Of a DNA stretch of 64,000 nt, positions 44,341 to 58,295 are shown one piece after another. Source of the stretch: Nematostella vectensis (Eukaryota > Cnidaria > Anthozoa > Actiniaria > Edwardsiidae); contig NC_064046.1 of assembly GCF_932526225.1 (NCBI RefSeq), forward strand, positions 10,193,719-10,257,718, in the 5' to 3' direction. Positions within the stretch are counted from its first letter, which is position 1; every line of letters begins with the position of its first letter. The notes below the pieces were generated by a model. It saw only the letters and a list, made by a program, of their open reading frames with translations, was not told the origin of the DNA and ran no database searches. Made by a program: the position numbers and the translations under genes.

Positions 44341-45911
44341 TTTTAACTAATAAAAAAAAAAAGGTGTTGATTAGCTTTTGCCAGCCATCTTTGGGCAAGC
44401 CGTATTCATGGACGCACTTATTTCGCGCAGCCTTAATCTAACTAAATACATGAGAGCCTTCGATCCTAGATGAAGAAGAGTGAGTTTATCAATTTGCCAT
44501 CTAACAGTAGAATAAAGTAGTTTCCGTTATGAAATAAACGTTATGGATACATTTGCTGGCTGGCAGGGGGCACTCTCTATTTAAATGAACTGTTTTAATT
44601 GATTTTTTTTTTAATGGAAGAGCTTTTTATGAGCCTCATGGGGCTAGCTCGATTGTGTATATTTCATGTTTATTAGAAAACAAGTATCAAACCAACCTCT
44701 TAGTTAGCAAAATCTGACATGTCTACTTTATCTACTTTATTCAATCTGATCGTTTGACGAGATAAATTTGAAGCTTTACGGAATTTTGTAACTTGATTTA
44801 TAGTTTTTAATTTAACGTTATTTAACGCAATAACGTTAAAGGCACTTTAGGCTTTCTACGATATCCTAAGATTACCACAGAGAGTAAACAGGGGATGACA
44901 GATGAAAATAGTCCAAGACAGACATAGCGACGTGCCTACTGGAAAAATTCATTTTGTTCGGCAATCAATCAATCCTGGAATTAGGCCAATCTTTTAGGCT
45001 TTACTTGATATTTGATTCGTGTTAAGTATATTAGGTTGTATTTCGTTAGGTATAAAATCATATTGTGATTAAGTCATTTTCTGATTAATTAAAAACAAGC
45101 ACAGCCTAAATTTTAATTACTGGTTTGTTTTCTTCTCGGCTCTAGCTTGTTCTTGTTTTTGTTACTGTATTTTGTCTAAAACAGGATATACACTTTTCAC
45201 ATTAAAAAGTATAAAGAGAAAGCCATTTTCTATGCAAAAATTGTAAAAGCTTTCAATAAGTAAATTAAAGCCGGCGTACTGTGACGAAATTCTATGATCA
45301 TGAAGTATTTTAATAAGCTATTAAACAGTCTCTCGCCACACTGTAACCTAGAAAAGAACCATCAATAAATAAGGTATCTGAACATTCTTACATAGAAATT
45401 GACACAGTGTAACCTAGAAAAGAACCTTCTAAAAAGAAGGTATCTAAACAGTGCACTATTTAATAAAAGTCGCCACACTCTCACTTACAATAGAACCTTC
45501 AACGAGGTATCTAAACATGCTAACATAAAAATTGACACAGTTTCAGCTTAAACAAGTACCTTAACAGCTCGTAAGATCCAAGTTTTATAACATCGGTCAG
45601 AATCTTCTAACCAAAACCGCCCTGGGGATCTAGTCTCAAGTTGAATTGTGAAACAATCGTTATGATTAATATCACAGTGGTACGGCAGTGAGCGGTTTCT
45701 TTGAATGAAATTTGATCGACAGGTTAGGAAAATACGTGAAAACTAAAGTAATATCACAGACAGCCCAAGGCTAACTGTCAGTAGTATTAATAAAGGAATG
45801 TATGGGGAAATTTGCGTTTATCAAAAATCGTGAAAGAGTCTTTCGTGATTTTATTTTTCCGGATAAATGCTCATATAGTGAGCATGAAGTCTTGTGTTTC
45901 TATCCGTATCA
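44341..45911. other. Upstream region of the opsin gene
   Basis: A (T)n-ATTAG tract directly before the ATG on the minus strand looks like a splice acceptor, implying a non-coding first exon further right. A degenerate tandem repeat (ACACTGTAACCTAGAAAAGA, GGTATCTAAACA) occupies 45330-45560. No other gene seen. Confidence 0.45.
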
Positions 45912-46383
45912 GGGGCTCGTTTCTCAAAACACCCGAGAATTCTCGGGCCCGAAAACTTTATTTTGCATTTTTGGCCAAAATTTCGCATGTTTTCCTTTTT
46001 GTGAACCGTTCATGTTTTAGAATAGTTTGAGCTTCCTTTGGTTCATATTTCAAATGATTACGCTCAATAGGGCTATTTTCGAAGTTTTGCTGAAGCCAGA
46101 AATTTACCCGAAAAGTCTCGGGTGACTGCGAGGTCCCGAGAACTTTCTTAATATTTAAGCCATGTGAATTTCGGGCCCGAGAAGTTCGGGAAAAGATCAA
46201 AATCTATAAATCTATAAAGAGTATCATCCTTTACATGAATCTTTGTGGTAAAATACGATGTTTGGCGATATTTCAACACATTTAGATACCATAAACTTTA
46301 AAGAAATTAGCCAGCTTTTCAAATTTAAGGAATAAATCGTTTTCGGGCCCGAGAATTCTCGGGTGTTTTGAGAAAAAAGCCCC
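45912..46383. mobile_element. MITE with palindromic GAATTC termini
   Basis: The left terminus GGGGCTCGTTTCTCAAAACA-CCCGAGAATTCTCGGGCCCG is matched in reverse complement at 46341-46383. Each terminus contains CCCGAGAATTCTCGGG, itself a perfect palindrome, and diverged copies recur inside. 472 bp, non-coding. Confidence 0.8.
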
Positions 46384-46635
46384 AGGGTCGGATCAAGGGG
46401 GGGCCGAGCGGGCCACGGACCCTCGTTTTCTGGCGGGTGATTGTTTTGGTAATTGTTCGGTGGTGCACTTGTCATATAAGACATCGAGTTGAAATGACCA
46501 AATTATACGCAAAATGTAGTGGCTTGCAACTATAGTTTTTTTAAGATTTTGTTCCAAACCCCCAAAACTGCGATTTCATTTGCACGTGCGTCGCACCTCG
46601 CCGATTAATATTTTTTACAGTAATAAAGTATAATT

Positions 46636-46930
46636 TTTAGTTAAGGCGGGCCGTTCCCTTTTTAGAATTTTAACGCTGAAAATGTTCTTAACGTTTATCT
46701 TAAATTTAAGTGTATATGTAAATATTAAAACCCAATCAATATAAGGAAAAATTACAGAAATTATCAGTAGCAATATTATTTATGCTTATTTTTTCTATTC
46801 AATTTGATTTTTTATTTGATTTGATTCTGTATTTTAGAACGCATCAGACTTTTTTGCTACCTGAGACTCGGCATGTTTTTAGCATGTTCATAAAAATTGG
46901 TTGGACGTACTTATCTGATAATATATAGAT
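46636..46930. mobile_element. Diverged copy of the 63025-63346 MITE
   Basis: Shares GGCNGGGCCGTTC near its start, GAANATGTTCTTAAC, TCAGTAGCAATAT and GCCTCGGCATG-type sequence, and ends GGACGTACTTAT. The termini are decayed. Confidence 0.6.
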
Positions 46931-49900
46931 TTAGGCACTGCCTAAACGCGGAGCCAGCATAAACACCTTTTGTGTTGGCTGATCAAAGGTATTATTGGGG
47001 AATCTAGGATCCTGCTCTCTACTGAGATTTATTTATTGTACCAACCAAATGGATCCAGGCCTTATTCAATAATTTAAATTATGCAGTACATCAAAGTTAG
47101 CAAACACAATTCCTGGTGTGGATATGGCTGTCAAAGTTGTCAAGAGTCTAATGGTAAATTCTTATGTCCCATCATAGAAGTTCCATTATGAATATCTTTT
47201 GTTTAATCAAAACAATACTACCACAAGCTTTGCCCTTGTGCAGAAAATGTCATGGATGTAACAGCATTCCAAAGATTCAAAATAATATATTTAGACTGTT
47301 TAGATGCCATACTGTGATTTTTATGTATTGATTTAGTGGCAATTCTCTCCTTCATTGGGCCGAATATTCAAAAAAATGTCTGGAAATTAAAATCCAAAAA
47401 TATATCTCCTTTCATGCATTACATATTGGTGCACCCCACCTTACCATATAGTGGCCTTGTTGTTGGTGGCCTACTCCCAAATGAATGCAATGAAGAAAAA
47501 ACAGATTGAAAATGCTAACTTCTAATCTCAAACCAAACCCTTTCATTGATCTATGTTTGGGGCAGAGAGGAAGCAAAGAATATCAATTGACTAAAAAATA
47601 ATCGACGGGAGAGGAGATATAAAGTGAATTGACTCAACTTGGTGAAAAAAATATAACAGTAATGAAAATAATTTGATTGAGCATTTCTTGACATTTCCCC
47701 TTCCCCATTATCTTAACCCTTTCACCACCACAGGCCTAAGAGGCCATGTCTTTGCTATCCAAGCTATGTGAACAGAATTCTATTATTGAAAAAGAACAAG
47801 GTTGTTGCTAGTGTTATAAAGTTTAAGTATCTTGCCCTAAAAAACCCTTCTCCTTAATAAAAGTTCCATTAATGTACATTTGTAAAGCTACATTCTGACA
47901 AGCTTTGTTCTTGCGAAAAACAATTGATGAAACAGGATTTCAAAGATGGAATATAGTGTCAGACACAATTTTAGATAAGATGCAATGCTGAAGATTTAAT
48001 GTACCATTTTAAGTGGTGATTTTCCATCCCCATGGGAATTAATATCTACAAATATACATCCAGTAATGCATTATATTTTGGTGTTTTGAGAAATCCTGGA
48101 TCTAACTATTCCAATGAAATAAATCTAAACATCTAAAATAAATGTAATGGGAAAGAGACTTGGAAAGAAAATCCTAAAGAGAAAATATAAGTGAAAGTAA
48201 TAAATGAAAATTTCTAATTTAAAAATCAAATCTGTTCATTAATTAATTTTTGGTGTAGAGGGGAAATAGCAAAGAGCATCAATTGCATAAAAATAGTCAA
48301 CAGGGAGAAAAAAAAGGAAGAAATATGACTCTTCCTTAAATGTTTGAAAAGAAAATATAATAACAATGTGATAATTATATTCAGTACTTTTCTAAAATAT
48401 CCCCTTTCCTATTATCTTTAGGTTGATAGAAAACTGTTTTCTTTACAGATTTATTATTTAAAAAGCAAAAGTTTGTTTTTAGTTTTATATTATATAAGTA
48501 TCTTGTTCTAAAAAAACCTATGAGTGTGTACTGCTGAATCACATAGTAATGAACTAGTCATTTGCGCCCCCTCCCTTATGGTCCCGCAGAAGTCAGGGGT
48601 TAATGTGGGGTTTTAGACCACTTTTTAACCAGAATATGTCAAGAGGGGTGGTGGTATTGACTGTTTTTGACTCTTAACTTGGAAACAGGCTTTTATTAAA
48701 GTTTAATCCCCCACCCTTCCCTGGGACCATGGGTGTGGGGGTATCAAATGACTAGTGAATAAGAACATCCTACTGTTCTCTTCAAGACATGATTTTTAAT
48801 TCTCATGTCTTCCAGTCTTTAGCATTCATCTTGGCCCTCAGGTAGTTCCTGGTTCATAAAAGAGTGAAAACAATTATTTATTATTTCTTTCAAAACAATC
48901 TTTTTATCAAGCCATTTATAATCTAACTAATTTTCCACAACTATTTGAAAAAAAAATAAACACATAGGATGCAAGATAATAACAGACAATAACAACAATA
49001 CATATTGAAAATAGTTTTTTTTTATCCTCGGTAAGGAAAATTTCTCTTGTAAGTTGTAAAAGCTGCTGTATCTTCTAAGGATATGTATCTACTTAGGACT
49101 AAGAGCACAGGATATAAAGACAAGAACGGTCTTCTTTAGCAGTATTTGGCAAATGCAACACGATATTGGTTAGCCTTTATGTAAAATCTCAACACAATCA
49201 ATCTGCCCTGAAGAAGTCTTATTAAAGACGAATTCCAGTTTTTGTTGTATTGTATTTTATTCAACACAATCAAGAATATAGATAAAACGAAGAATGTCAA
49301 AACAAAACCTGTTATGCTCAAATAATTTGATTACTAAGTTAAGTACTCGCATTCTCAAAGCATACAAAAAGGACAACAAAAAGCCTAATAACTGTCATAT
49401 CCTAAATAGACAATACAAATCGTCGTCCGAAACTCACCTTGCATTGTTTTTGTTTTGTTTTTTTTTTTTGGTCGCTTTCTTGTGGTTCTGTTCGCTTTTT
49501 AATGTGAACTGTTACTTGCTTAAATTTACTAGCTAAAACCAGATAAATCTTGGCGTGAATGAATGTTAGTAGATCTCCTCTAGTTGACTTTATCCTTAAG
49601 TCACAAAATTTGAGGCAAAATAAATAATCATCGCATAATCGGCAAGAACTTTTTCCCTTGCTCCGTGCTTGTATTTAGTCGCCGGGCCGAGTGAGGCCTG
49701 GGAGTCGCGCGGCTGACTGACTGGCTGGCTGGCGAGTGACACCACAGGGTACCCGCGCAAAGACCACAAAAACTAAGTCGCATACCTATACCATATTTCT
49801 ATGCCTATGGGGCTACGCGCGCGGCCTGCGGCCGCGCTGGCTCCGCTATAATTGTTTGATTGAAAATGGAACTGATTGAGCGGCATTGTTTACCATGTGC

Positions 49901-52900
49901 TTATGAAGATTATCTCATCAAAGCTGCTGCTATTCCTAATGTTTTTCTTAGTCTGCAAACCATTTCCTGTTGACTAACATGAGTTTATATTCAATATTGC
50001 AAATCAGCCGTGTAAAGCTCATCACATGATATTGAAATAAACCATCGAGTCGCAGGTTCCTCGAGTATTTTTTTAACGATGTAAACTTATCTTATATACT
50101 GTATATATATTTATATATATAACTTAGTCGGTAACAACGTAAAAAGCAACTTTTTCATATAAAAATATATATATATTTTGGCAAAATACCATTTCTTCAT
50201 AAGGAAAAAGCAGTATCAGTCATTCAGAAGAATTTGTTGAAATTAAACTCCACAAATATACCTCCTGTCATGCCTTATATATTGGTGCACCCACCCTTTG
50301 GCCTGTTGTTTTTAGAAACCCTCGATCCACTCATAAATACTGGCTACTCAAAAAATTAATGCAATGGATGCAAATTCTAAATTACTGAAAGTACCTAATT
50401 CCAATTTCAAAATTCCAAAACTTGTTCATTGACCTATGTTGGGGCCGGTAGAGAGGAAAAAAAAACAAATAAACAAGAAGTTAATGGGTACTGGAAAAAG
50501 GGAGAAATGTGACTATTTGAAAAAAATGTGACTATATTAAAATATATAACAATAATGCAATAATAGCTTCACTGAGCACTTTCCTAACATTTTTCCCTTT
50601 CCTATTACCTTTAGGTTTGATATCTTTAAAGATTTATTATTGTAAAAACACAAGTTTGTTGTTATCTTTATATAATTTAAGTACCTCGCTGTAATAAAAA
50701 CCCCTTCCCTTTATTGAAGATCCATTAATGTACGCTTGTATCAAAGTTTTATTCTGACCAGCTTTGCCCTTGTAAGTAAAGAAACAAATATTGGAGGTTT
50801 TACACTTCAGGTGCCATACGGAAGTCTCATCTATCACTTACTGGTGATTCTCCATCACCAAGGAAATTAAAATCCACAAATATACCTCCAGTCATGCATT
50901 ACATATTGGTGCACCCACCCTTTGGCATTTACATTTTAAGAACATGCCAAGAACATGCCGAGGCTCATAAGCAACAAAAATATTACTTTGTTAGTCTGGT
51001 GAGTTCTAAAATGCAGGATCTAAATGCGTTCATAATAAAAAACTTAAATATTATTTATATTGACCATTTATGCAATTTTCTTTCTAATAATTCATTGTAC
51101 TATAATTTATAAGAACTAAAATTTAAGAAAATCGTTAGGAACATTTTAAGAAATAAGAAAAGTCAAGCTAAAAATTAGACATTCTTATAACAAAGCAACC
51201 GTATCTAAAGTTTTCTTCTAGAGTTCTCATTTAGGCAGTTCAGGATTTCCTCAGTTTGTATATTTTAAAGTTAGTGTTTCATGTGAGTATAACTTAGAGA
51301 TGATATATTCTTAATCATATGCTGATAACAGATGGGGGCATGGCATGTAAGGTAGCTTGAGTCCTAAATATGAAAAATAAGAGCAATAATAAGAATAAAA
51401 AAATATGCCCTTGGAAGGATCCAGATATTTTCGGATTGAGTGGAAAACACCATCCATAAGGGACATTTCTAACATTTCTTCCTAAATTCTTGTATAAGAG
51501 GGGTTAAGGGGTCGCCCACTTGTCACTACTGTTGCGAAATTTGAAAACAATAAATTAAAATGATTTTTCAGTTCAAATAAAGTTGGTATAAAAACCTAAT
51601 ATCACACGAACACTGCTTTGTTAGTTTAGAGTTCAAAAAGACCTAAAAATTTAGTGAACCAAAAATATTTAGACGTCAATGCAGGACTTACCCTTGATTT
51701 TCACCCGATGCAAGTAGACACTAGTTCTGACTAAGTGAGTGATATATATATATATATATTTACCACAACGCTACATCCGTCATTAGCTTCACGTGTCAAT
51801 ATAATACTTTGGACCATTTGATGTAGCGTTTTATTATTTTAATATTCCCAGGCTAATTGTCTGTAACGGGGTGTCACTTGGGATACAACATTTGCTGGAT
51901 ACAAGTTCAATTTTAACAGCAATGATACCGGTTTTTATGATATAAGAACAATCAACATCTAGTGAATAACGTCAGAAGAAAGGGGAGGCGGCTCGACCAT
52001 ATTTATAAATCACGAAAAATGAACTCGATATTAACGGTTTTTAAATTAATTATTTGTCAATTTTACAACAACCTCCTTTGCAGAGCTTTCTGTGTCTTGA
52101 TGTTTTTCTAGGGTCACTGTAAATAAAACAGGTGAAATAGATAAACCAGCTTTTACTTGATGCTGGAATCGGATTATCTATTGTAAACAAGAAGTCATAT
52201 TCATGGTTTTTTGGATAGGGTTATTAATTGACTCATAAATTTCTCTCATCACAGAATTTCTCTGCGCGGAATTTGAAACAACAGACTTCTGATGATGATT
52301 TCATGAGGGTTCTATGCTATCCTCAAATGGCAGAATCATATAAATCTGTTGACTGGCGGGCGGCGCTGGGCCTTAGCGAGCCCTTGTACCTGCTGTGTTT
52401 TTTATTTGGAGTTCTCCCAGGGTGTGCGTGATTTCCCCTCTGCCCTCGCCCACAGAATGAGTCGGATTATGCTTCTTTTTCAAAGAAAACTTTTACAATG
52501 ACGACGGCGACTTTGAAACTTTTTTTCAGCAGTTTTCTTTCCTCAAAAATAGTCCATTCCACGTCTTACTTGTTTTCCTTTTCTTCTTTTAACCTTGGCG
52601 TCCGCGTTACCGGCGTGTTGCTTAAATTTACTCACTTAAATTGCATCCTTCATATGACTCTAAAAAATCCTCGAAACAAACTTATACATCTTTTAGCCTT
52701 TGTAAGTATTTTTTTAATTTCGTCGCTTTCACTCGAAAGTAGAAGTTTTCAAAATTTGATATTAATAATAAAGTCGCATTACAAGAAAACAACCAAAAGG
52801 GATAAAAAGGGACGGGCTTCGTACCCAATAATAAGGCACTGGGGGAAATGGAGAGACTTATATCATGAATAATTTCCATGACGAACATTTTGGCTATGAT

Positions 52901-53576
52901 ACTAGCTTTAAAAGAAATTATCGCAACACGGAAACTCACCTTTCCTTGTGATGATCACCCAAAAACAACTTCAATTAAACTCAGTTCTTGATTTATATAA
53001 AAATTAGGCTCTTAGGCGCACAATGGCGAAAAATGTTTCCCTTTTGAAAGCCAGTCTATTAAAAAGCATTCGAAGCTACGAGGACAAGACCATTTAAATG
53101 ATCAAAATTGGGTTTCAAAGTGTGGGTTGTAAAAGATTTTAAAGAGCTCTTTTCAATGGCTGCGACGATTGGTCATCAAAATTATATGTGATGCATGCAA
53201 ATTCTATTTTTAGTGTGCACTTTGACCTGCTAAAGGGCATTTTCTGATGCCTACTTCCTAACAAACAAAACCTAGAAGAGTAAAAATGAGTCTTAATGTA
53301 TCTTTTTCTCAACAATTTTTTTTTCGTACCCTTTGAAGTATATACCGGAATGGCACTTTTTCGAGAAAGACATCCCGATTCCACAAGCATTTTAGAACAA
53401 TTATTATTACAGAAATATATTTTGTGTAGTTAGGGATAAAACTAATTGAAAATACTGCTATTGTAATCAATTCTTTACAAAATAAATTGGGAAAGATGTA
53501 ACATCCGTCTAATTATCCGTCTTTTATGTTGCTTTGGTGAGGAAATTAGCAATGTTCATAAAACATTAATTTTAAG
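46931..53576. other. Gene-poor AT-rich region with a degenerate repeat
   Basis: A block with CACAAATATACCTCCNGTCA and ATTACATATTGGTGCACCCA recurs at about 47390, 48047, 50252 and 50877. It is followed each time by a CATTGATCTATGTTTGGGGC-like segment and a CCCTTTCCTATTATCTTTAG segment, so an old tandem or dispersed repeat of 700-800 bp underlies 47.1-50.9 kb. (TA)n tracts occur near 50.1 and 51.75 kb. A CG-rich patch at 49.67-49.85 kb is unexplained. No gene is supported. Confidence 0.5.
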
Positions 53577-54031
53577 TTCGTGTAGGAGAGTACAACATAG
53601 GGAGACCAGCACTAGGAAAGTACAACACAAGGAGACCAGCACTAGGAAAGTACAACACAGGAAGACCAGCACTAGGAGAGTACAGCACAGGGAGACCATC
53701 ACTAGTAGAGTGCAACACAGGGAGACCATCACTAGGAGAGTACAACACAAGAAGCCCATCACAAGGAGAATACAACACAGGAATACCATCACTAGGAGAG
53801 TACAACACAGGGAGACCATCCCTAGGAGAGTACAACACAAGGAAAAGGAGCCCATCACTAGGGGGTACAACACAGGGAGGCCATCACTAGGAGAGTACAA
53901 CACAGGGAGACCATCTCTAGGAGAGTACAACACAAGGAAAAGGAGCCCATCACTAGGGGGTACAACACAGGGAGGCCATCACTAGGAGAGTACAACACAG
54001 GGAGACCATCACTAGAAAAGTACAACTCTAT
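53577..54031. repeat. 30-bp minisatellite, about 15 copies
   Basis: Units GTACAACACAGGGAGACCAT-CACTAGGAGA with indels; the 30-bp period makes spurious open frames on both strands. Confidence 0.93.
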
Positions 54032-54043
54032 CATATTAGGGAC

Positions 54044-54345
54044 CTCAAGCAAGGATGATGACGACGGCTAGGGCAACGATATATTAGTTGCAATAGATTA
54101 AGCAAGATATAAGAGTCAATGACAGATGAATATAAACTAAGGACATTAAATCTACACTAGCGAACGTAGGAGTTCAAAGAAAAAACGTTATAGCGTGTTC
54201 AAGTTCATGTCGTGGTTTGGTGGAAAACGGCTTAAATTTATCAGTCAGAACGAATTTTCACCAGCTGCTATTGAATTATTCTGAATCAAAGTCTATTGTT
54301 TTCTGCCGTCGTTGTCCACGTTGGCGTCTTCGTTGCTTAAGATTT
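54044..54345. mobile_element. MITE, GACGAC-terminal family, third copy
   Basis: Starts CTCAAGCAAGGATGATGACG and ends GTTGGCGTCTTCGTTGCTTAA. The internal GTCGTGGTTTGGTGGAAAAC and CAGCTGCTATTGAATT match the copies at 23.7-24.5 kb. Confidence 0.75.
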
Positions 54346-57300
54346 TTTTTTTAATTTAACACCAACATCTATAAGAAAGTTTGTATGAGCGAAGTTTGTA
54401 TTTAATGCAATCGAATCAAGTAGATTGTTTCATCGACATTAGTATGCTGGATAATATGGATAATACGACGTTTGAACTTAGCCTTAGGGGAGAATCCATA
54501 CCTGTTCGGAATCTCCACCAATTTGATTTGTAACACTTGCCGTGAGGACTCATAGATGACTCACGGAAAGCATGATATCCATGCGCATCTGTCGGCACAT
54601 TCCCTTTAAGTTAAGAAGTGACATACTTTATATATGTGAATAGGCATACAGTCTATCTCTTTGACACAACTTGTCACAGTAATTTCACTTGTATGTTTAG
54701 GTGACTGGTGACTCTCCTGTTTTGTTTTGTTTGTTTTTTCGTAGACTCGTTATTTATAAAAGCTGAAAAGCTCACAAGGCAGGTACTAGGAACTAGCTAG
54801 GAACCCCCCTTCACTGTCCATAAGGGCCTTTTTAAAAAACGAAATTCAGGTTTTACACGTTAAAAGTCCCAAATCCCTTTCTACGCAGCTAAACGGCAAT
54901 GAACGGGCCCTACGTCCTGTGCTATATATCCCGAAATCAAAATGTTGAAATGCGGAAAGTCCACTTTCGGTTCGCAATAGTTGTGCTATTTTTAGACAAA
55001 ACTACCAAGCATAAGCGCATTAGATAAAAATAGGCATTCTAGATCATTCCAAGAGAGCATAAGATATCTTATGATTTCTTGATCACTCTTGTAAGTCATA
55101 AATCTTTAAAAGCCAAACATTTTGTAGCCAAATTCGATTATTAACGTCCCATGGAGGCCGGCAAACGACCCGACATGGCCATTCGAAAAAAGATGCATGT
55201 TGTATGGCTTGTTGAAACCGTGTGCCAATAGTTACAAGGTAATTATAGAAAGGGTCCAGACATTTTGACTGCATTTTGACGTCCCCTGAAGCAATTGTCG
55301 GCGTAAATATAGGCAAAACGTGACCGCGATAAATTTCTGATCGCGTCATCACTAATATATGACTACTCCCAATATTCTTTAGAAGTGCAATTGAAGCTTC
55401 GTTATCCTTTAATGACTCATTCATTGGACAAATGAATTACATTTCTAATCAATTTTGTAAATAATTTGTGTCTGAAACCGATAGGCCGTCGTCGTGACAT
55501 AATTTTACTTTTGTCCATAATTTACAAACGCCGTATATATTTGTTAGTCTAAGTTCTGTCGCTCTGAAAGTTATACACCTGTATCACATATTCAAAAAAC
55601 GTTACTTTCGTATCTGTGTTTGGTATATCGATTATAGCGCTTCAGCCACCACGTGACCAGGGGGGGGGGGCAAGCAACAATTTGGAATTAGGTGTGTAGA
55701 ATATGGCGGCTGTTGACTCATGCTTGAATGCTGAAGCCAAAGTTTGTTAAAGCTACTTTTCTTTTCATTTATTTATTTTAGGCACCTATACAGGAAACAC
55801 CTTGACTTGCCTTGAAGTGGGTAATTTTGGTAGGGAAGAAAAAAAGATTACAAAAAAAACTGTCGTAATTTTGCGAGTTAAGCTCCTTCCAAACGACATT
55901 TTTTGTGTTTTTACCCATTAAAAGCCTATATTGGCCACACTTAGATGCCTTCCAATCACGCAATCTCACCATAAAGTGTTGACCAATCATAGAGCGCTCA
56001 GTTAAATTTGATTGAAGGAACCCCGAAAGCAATTCAGCATGTTGGAAATCTCTGCTGAAATTTAACAGAATACCCAAACCCGCTGTAATATTCATGGCCT
56101 AGAATGCGTTGGTAGCATCGTGGCATCTGCCTAGCTGGTAACGCTTGCGGACAAGGTTCTTGACTATCGCCATTCTACGGATGAACTTAGGAATTTGTAA
56201 CTTTCTCTCGAGACGTCGCCCTTTTAGAAGTCGACTTTTGTTTGTCGGCTTGCACATCAGACCAGGCGCACAAGGGCTCACGAAGGAAGCCGGCTGTGGA
56301 TGAAAATGGGAAAGGTTAACAGGCGCTATGATTGTTAAGGGGGCAGGGGTGGGGCGCGGACATACATGTATCATATGTTATGATATTTGACGTTATGAAA
56401 ATTGTTTCATAGGCCTTTGAAAATCCTTCAATAAGAAATGGCCCACTGTTTGGCGGTGCGTGCGTTAATAACCTCAAGCTAAACGCCGGGTTAAAACAAA
56501 TCGAAAGAGTACTTCCTAACAGAATCGCTGTTGAACTCTTATCAATTCATTGTTTTCGTTTTTTCCTAAATAGCCATGTAAGCTTTGTGAGAACGAATAT
56601 TCGTAATCATAAAAAGATATGTTTATCCCTAGCTGTGCAACATGATTTAACTGTTCGCTCCTGTAAAGGGAGATGCGTGGGGTTGATGCATGGTTTATGT
56701 TTGCAAAAAAAATTTTCAAGATCTCAGGATGAATTATTAAAAAAATGATATTAAAAAATGAATTTGTAATTTTCTTTTTATGTTTTTGTTTCTCATTGTG
56801 TTTATTTAAATAAAGTTTTCCTTGTTTTCTTTTTATGCTGGGAGAAGGATTTTGTCGTTATGTACATTTGGGAATATAATGATTTGTGGGGATATTATCC
56901 ATAACAACCGGCGCTTGCTGTCATTTTATAGCAAGTAAAAGAACCGCACGGAAGACGGAAGTTAAGGCCGAAAATTCAATCTATTATTCGTACTTTATTT
57001 AGCAATAAAAGCCTCAAGTACAAAGAAAAACTAAACACACAGCCAATTTCCGAACAGCCATTAATGCCCAGAAAACGAAAAAAATACCACAGAGCCATGA
57101 GGTCTGTTTACAAGAAAATATTTAAAACTGTGGGTGGGATTATAATACACGCTGCAGAAATCGCGGAAATGGTTCTATCGGACGTAATGGCGCCTCATCG
57201 GACGTAATGACGCGGGAAGTTCAGAGACAAAAAACAGAGTACTTTATTTTTTGACGAGAAAAACAGTGGCACGCCACTGCTTATAATTGAAAAGCAGAAA

Positions 57301-58295
57301 TTAGCTGAGGAACATGTGTTTGCCTATCACGTGCTAAAAAGAAAATAATGCCACGTTATATAGAAGTATCTTTCCTTCTTCGGGCCGTTTCATTCAGTCT
57401 TTTGATAACAACAAACAAATGCCATTTTTGAGACAAATAAAAAAAATACCTAACGTAAAAAAAACGTTTATTTTTTTTTGCTTTTCTTATATTCTTTATA
57501 GCTTCTGAACCAACTGCTATTAATTTAAAACAGAGCTCTAAAGCTTCTAAGGTGACAATGAGACGCACAAGTGACTTCATTTGACTATAGATTATTTAGC
57601 TTTTTCTGTGTGACATTCATAAACCGGTTGTGAAACCAGGGGCTAATTTTTCCAGAAGCTAGTCTTTCATGTTGAGACACAAAAAAATAATTGAAGAACC
57701 CATCTCACAGACAGAAATACGCTAAGACAAAACATTTCATATGACACTAGGGCGTTTGGGCCTTCTGTGATACGAAATTCGCCATGATATATCCCAGGCA
57801 AAACAAGTTGATAATTGCTTTCTCGCTCTCTGTTTGTTGCTTATGGGCTGAGCATTCTAAAAAAAATATTTTATCTCTCTCCTTTCAAACTATTAGTTTT
57901 GTTGTATTGCAGTTAAAATATTTGTTATCGATTTTATACAATCAGTTGCTTCGTTATATAGTTCACTCCCGATAACTACCAAGCATATCAAAATTAGCTC
58001 TACGAATAATTCATATTGTAGTTGTCTGAAAATGTTTCAAAGATATGTATTGAGAAAAAGGAAAAATAGATGTCGGGGCATGCAAGGGTCAGCTGCGTAC
58101 CTGCGACCGAAAAAAGCAAATGTTTTTTTAATAAAGAATAAGCAAGTCTTAGACTTTAACATGTGATATCTATCTCTGTGCGCCGCCCAGGGAGTTGTTC
58201 AAACAGTTGTATATTCATTCGTTTGCTCTCCACCCCTACCAAACGATGCTTCTGCCCAGCAGTCTATATAATCACATAGATACTTGATGTATTAC
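54346..58295. other. No recognisable gene
   Basis: AT-rich sequence. The Dickkopf-like gene should have a downstream exon here, since its exon at 58296-58572 ends with a splice donor, but I find no Cys-rich exon in this stretch. Confidence 0.4.

Noticed and set aside
53556-53985. YSPSDGLPVL-type repeat protein
   Set aside because: Translation of the 30-bp satellite; no flanking coding sequence.
55083-56374. Minus-strand open frames of 90-113 codons as downstream Dickkopf-like exons
   Set aside because: They lack the Cys spacing expected for the second Dickkopf domain and have no matching splice acceptors that I can support.
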